NCBI GenBank assembly: GCA_021816565.1
Contig: JAKAXN010000232.1
Span: 1 to 7,220, forward strand
Direction: 5' to 3'
Source of the DNA: Actinomycetes bacterium
GTDB lineage: Bacteria; Actinomycetota; Acidimicrobiia; Acidimicrobiales; Palsa-688
DNA length: 7,220 nt
The translations under genes were made by a program, and so were the position numbers. Below, piece by piece: positions 5,129 to 7,220 of this stretch. Under the pieces are notes generated by a model. That model was given only the letters and a program-made list of their open reading frames with translations. It did no database searches and was not told the DNA's origin. Within the stretch, counting starts at the first letter, position 1, and each line of letters begins with the position of its first letter.

Positions 5129-6034
5129 TCATCTCGAAGCGGCGCCGACCAGCCTCCGGCCGGCCGGGCTGAGCGGCCTCCCCACCGGCCAGATGGCCCG
5201 GATGGTCCGCTCCAACTCCACTCCCTGATAGGGCACCGCCACCAGCTGACCGGACCGCAGCTCCGCCTCCACCGCCAGACCGGAGAGCACCGCCGGCCCG
5301 GCGCCGCGGGCCGCGGCCGCCTTGATGGCCGCGGTCGATCCCAGCTCCATGGAGGTCCTGAGCTCGGTCCCGTGAGCCGCCAGGGCCTCGCTCAGGACGT
5401 CCCGGGTGCCCGAACCCCGTTCCCGGACGACCAGGGCGGTGCGGGCCAGCAGCCCGGCGGTGACCGGGGTCCGGCGGCGGGCCCACGGGTGGCGGGGCGA
5501 GACGACTATCACCAGGTGGTCCCGGCACAGGTCCCGGTGGCGGAACCGGCCGGTCGGGCGGGTCCCCTCGATGAAGCCGATCTCCACTTCCCCGGCTTCC
5601 ACCAGCCCGGCCACGTGGGAGGTGTTGCCCATCTGGAGCGACACGGGCAGCTCCGGGTCGGTCTCGGCCAGGCGCTGGAGCCAGGCGGGCAGGAGGTAGT
5701 CGGCGACGGTGAGGCTGGCCGCCAGCGTCAGGCACGGGCCACCGTCGGCCTTGAGGCTGGCCGCCCCGGTCTGGAGAGCCCGGACCGCCTGCAGCACCGG
5801 GCCGGCCCACTCGACGGTCCTCTCACCGGCGGGGGTGAGGCGGGCGCCGGTGTGTGAGCGGTCCAGCAGCTCCAGGCCGAGCGACCGCTCGAGTTGGCGC
5901 AGGCGCATGCTGGCGGCCGGCTGGGTGATGCGGTGGGCGCCGGCTGCCGCGCTGATCGATCCCAGCTGGTCCACGCTCACCAGCAGGTCCAGCGCGCTCA
6001 GGTCGGGTATCGGCTCGGCCAGGGGCATAAGCAC
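5129..6034 (-). CDS. LysR-type transcriptional regulator (YeiE/CysL-like)
   Basis: LysR-type regulators are DNA-binding proteins, usually tetramers, that sense a small molecule. The protein has 301 residues, normal for the family. A winged helix-turn-helix spans about 11-70 (GSISAAAGAHRITQPAASMR, 25-44, recognition region; LLDRSHTGARLTPAGE, 56-71, wing). A linker helix runs to about 95. The effector domain starts at CLTLAASLTVADYLLPAWL (101-119). VVRERGSGTR (202-211) resembles the RExGSGTR segment typical of the CysL/YeiE/CbbR branch. The start is GTG 6034, because GGAGGT (6048-6043) lies 8 nt upstream on the coding strand; ATG 6028 would be 14 nt away. It is divergent from a YeiH-type transporter, as yeiE is from yeiH in enterobacteria, so a sulfite-like effector is a reasonable inference. 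A 17-bp dyad over its start suggests autoregulation. Confidence 0.92.
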   Translation of the reverse strand: MLMPLAEPIPDLSALDLLVSVDQLGSISAAAGAHRITQPAASMRLRQLERSLGLELLDRSHTGARLTPAGERTVEWAGPVLQAVRALQTGAASLKADGGPCLTLAASLTVADYLLPAWLQRLAETDPELPVSLQMGNTSHVAGLVEAGEVEIGFIEGTRPTGRFRHRDLCRDHLVIVVSPRHPWARRRTPVTAGLLARTALVVRERGSGTRDVLSEALAAHGTELRTSMELGSTAAIKAAAARGAGPAVLSGLAVEAELRSGQLVAVPYQGVELERTIRAIWPVGRPLSPAGRRLVGAASR

Positions 6035-6042
6035 AGCTTATG
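6026..6042. promoter_or_regulatory. Probable LysR-type operator (17-bp dyad, T-N11-A)
   Basis: CATAAGC-ACA-GCTTATG is a perfect 7+7 dyad with a 3-nt centre, containing T-N11-A (T6028, A6040), the classic LysR-type box. It is an A/T-rich island in G+C-rich DNA at the divergent junction and covers the regulator's GTG (6034). Its centre is 66 nt upstream of the GTG at 6100 proposed for the transporter. Binding by the adjacent regulator is inferred. Confidence 0.65.
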
Positions 6043-6048
6043 ACCTCC
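6043..6048 (-). promoter_or_regulatory. Ribosome-binding site of the LysR-type gene
   Basis: On the minus strand GGAGGT precedes the GTG at 6034 by 8 nt and fixes that start over the ATG at 6028. It implies that the regulator's mRNA leader, and so its promoter, lies at 6043 and above. That region is also the first part of the transporter reading frame if ATG 6040 is used. Confidence 0.55.
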
Positions 6049-6067
6049 GAGGGAATTGGCCGGATCT

Positions 6068-6080
6068 GCGGGGTCCCCGC
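6068..6080. promoter_or_regulatory. Second small dyad in the divergent control region
   Basis: GCGGGG-T-CCCCGC is a perfect 13-bp odd palindrome located 26 bp from the LysR-type dyad and 20 bp before the proposed transporter start. It could be an extra protein site or simply G+C-rich chance symmetry. Confidence 0.2.
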
Positions 6081-6099
6081 CACCGCCACCCTGGTCCGG

Positions 6100-7161
6100 G
6101 TGAGCACTGACACCGTGGATATCGAGAGCGCCCGATCCCGGCTGCGGTCCGTCGCCCCGGGGCTGGCCCTGACCGCGGCGGTGGCGGCCGCCGCCACCGC
6201 CGCGGGAAGCGCGGCCCCGGCGTTCGGAGCGCCCCTCTTCGCCATCGTGATGGGGGCGGTGGTGGCGGTGGCCCGCCCCCTGCCGCCCACGTTCTCGCCG
6301 GGCCTGGCGTTCGGCGCCAAGCCGGTGCTGCAGGCGTCGGTGGTGATCCTGGGCAGTGGGCTGTCCATCGCCGAGGTGCTGAGGGTCGGGGTGGGCTCCC
6401 TCCCGGTCCTGGTCGGGACCCTGGCGGTGGCCCTGCTTCTGGCCCGCCCGGTGGGGCGGGCGCTCGGGCTGCACCGGGATGTGACCACCCTGATCGGGGT
6501 GGGCACGGCCATCTGCGGGGCGTCGGCCATAGCCGCCACCAACTCCGTGATCGACGCCGAGGAGACCGACGTGACCTACGCGGTGACGACCATCTTCTTG
6601 TTCAACGTGGTGGCGTTGCTCAGCTACCCGGCGCTCGGTCACGCCCTGGGGATGTCCCAGCACGCCTTCGGGCTGTGGGCCGGCACCGCGGTCAACGACC
6701 TGTCCTCGGTGGTGGCCGCCGCCACCGTCTACGGCCACGCCGCCACCACCCGGGCGGTGGTGGTCAAGCTGACCCGCACCCTGGCCATCGTGCCGATCTC
6801 GGTGGGTCTGGCCGCCGTGCGGGCCCGCCGGCCGGCCGGCCCGGGCCGGGAGCCGACCGGGGGCGCTCAGCCGTCGATGGTCACGGTCCTGCGCCGGTCC
6901 GTGCCCCGGTTCCTGCTCGGCTTCATCGCCCTGGCGGCGGTCAACTCGGCCGGGCTGATCCCCGGCTCCTGGCACTCCGGGCTGTCAGAGGTGTCGACCT
7001 GGCTGATCACCGCCGCTCTGGCGGCCATCGGTCTGTCGACCCGCCCGGCGGCCATGCGCCGGGCCGGGTGGCGGCCGCTCCTGCTGGGTGCGGTCCTGTG
7101 GGCCGCGGTCGGCGTCAGCAGCCTGCTCCTGCAGGGCGCCACCGGCCTGGTGGGACTCTGA
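6100..7161 (+). CDS. YeiH/UPF0324 family putative sulfate/sulfite exporter
   Basis: This is an inner-membrane protein of the YeiH (UPF0324, 'putative sulfate exporter') family, for which export of sulfite-like anions has been proposed. From GTG 6100 it has 353 residues, close to E. coli YeiH (about 350). About eleven hydrophobic segments are visible, near 19-37, 42-60, 75-94, 99-119, 130-150, 160-180, 191-212, 224-242, 271-289, 299-317 and 326-346. Family motifs are GTAICGASAIAA (135-146) and GTAVNDLSSVVAAA (195-208), plus NSAGLIP and AALAAIGLSTRP near the end. A longer frame starts at ATG 6040 (373 residues), but that ATG lies inside the LysR-type operator and the extra residues are not family-like. 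GTG 6115, with GGTGA 11 nt upstream, is another option. The gene is divergent from the LysR-type regulator. Family assignment is firm; the transported substrate is inferred. Confidence 0.9.
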   Translation: MSTDTVDIESARSRLRSVAPGLALTAAVAAAATAAGSAAPAFGAPLFAIVMGAVVAVARPLPPTFSPGLAFGAKPVLQASVVILGSGLSIAEVLRVGVGSLPVLVGTLAVALLLARPVGRALGLHRDVTTLIGVGTAICGASAIAATNSVIDAEETDVTYAVTTIFLFNVVALLSYPALGHALGMSQHAFGLWAGTAVNDLSSVVAAATVYGHAATTRAVVVKLTRTLAIVPISVGLAAVRARRPAGPGREPTGGAQPSMVTVLRRSVPRFLLGFIALAAVNSAGLIPGSWHSGLSEVSTWLITAALAAIGLSTRPAAMRRAGWRPLLLGAVLWAAVGVSSLLLQGATGLVGL

Positions 7162-7167
7162 GGGGAC

Positions 7168-7199
7168 GGCGGCGGGCCGGCCCGCCCCGCCCCGCCGCC
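7168..7199 (+). terminator. Candidate terminator after the transporter gene
   Basis: GGCGGCGGG (7168-7176) pairs perfectly with CCCGCCGCC (7191-7199), a 9-bp stem starting 6 nt after the TGA. A competing 16-bp perfect palindrome, GGCGGGCCGGCCCGCC (7171-7186), lies inside it. No T-tract follows. The last 20 bases of the window show nothing further. Confidence 0.45.
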
Positions 7200-7220
7200 T
7201 CCACCTCCCGGCCCTCGGGG

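Noticed and set aside
5037..5810. 257-codon minus-strand frame within the regulator gene
   Set aside because: It is a shifted reading of the LysR-type gene, very rich in Pro, Gly and Arg; the regulator frame has the complete family pattern.
6026..6042. CATAAG on each strand as paired -10 elements of divergent leaderless promoters, 8 nt before ATG 6040 and ATG 6028
   Set aside because: The match to the -10 consensus is weak, no -35 is visible on either side, and the regulator has a Shine-Dalgarno that implies a leadered mRNA. An operator explains the symmetry better.
5998..6975. 325-codon minus-strand frame opposite the transporter
   Set aside because: It is His/Gly/Arg-rich with repeated GHRRG-like text, while the plus strand encodes clear membrane segments and YeiH motifs.
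7171..7199. CCGCC/CCCCG repeats as a replication or attachment site
   Set aside because: The repeat units are explained by a 9-bp hairpin and an internal palindrome right after a stop codon, so a terminator is the simpler reading.
1..7220. CRISPR array, tRNA/rRNA genes, insertion sequences, phage or toxin-antitoxin genes
   Set aside because: No regularly spaced repeats, no cloverleaf or rRNA-like sequence, and no transposase or integrase motifs were seen. Repeats found are short G+C palindromes.

Overview
The window is very G+C-rich, densely coding chromosomal DNA. The third codon position is almost always G or C, GTG starts are used, and a DUF1876 (Rv2632c-type) gene is present. Together these point to a high-GC actinobacterium, possibly a deep-branching or uncultured lineage; the genus cannot be read from the sequence. 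I see no rRNA, tRNA, CRISPR array, insertion sequence or prophage gene.

Left part (1-2127), minus strand: a neutral/alkaline ceramidase (196-2127) is followed 40 bp later by the 5' end of a polyphosphate kinase 2 gene that runs off the left edge. A perfect 8-bp GGCCGGCC hairpin separates them. Middle part (2128-4190): a small DUF1876 gene (+) converges on a DUF2267 gene (-). The DUF2267 gene is divergent from an archease-like gene (+) whose protein carries about 95 extra N-terminal residues. The archease gene converges on a small unrecognised gene (-) with a Cys/His motif.

Right part (4285-7161): an SDR oxidoreductase (-) and a LysR-type regulator (-) lie divergent from a YeiH/UPF0324-family membrane transporter (+). 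The pairing resembles the enterobacterial yeiE-yeiH arrangement, in which YeiE is a LysR-type regulator linked to sulfite. A perfect 17-bp dyad with a T-N11-A core sits on the divergent junction and is the best operator candidate in the window. The regulator, the transporter and perhaps the SDR probably form one functional unit; a link to sulfite or another small sulfur anion is inference from the families.

The other genes look like separate stress, housekeeping or lipid functions rather than one pathway. I do not see a clearly new multi-gene system. The points most worth a second look are the regulator/transporter operator and start-codon arrangement, the N-terminally extended archease without a visible rtcB, the leaderless-looking ceramidase without a signal peptide, and the G+C-only palindromes and alternative hairpins at gene junctions.
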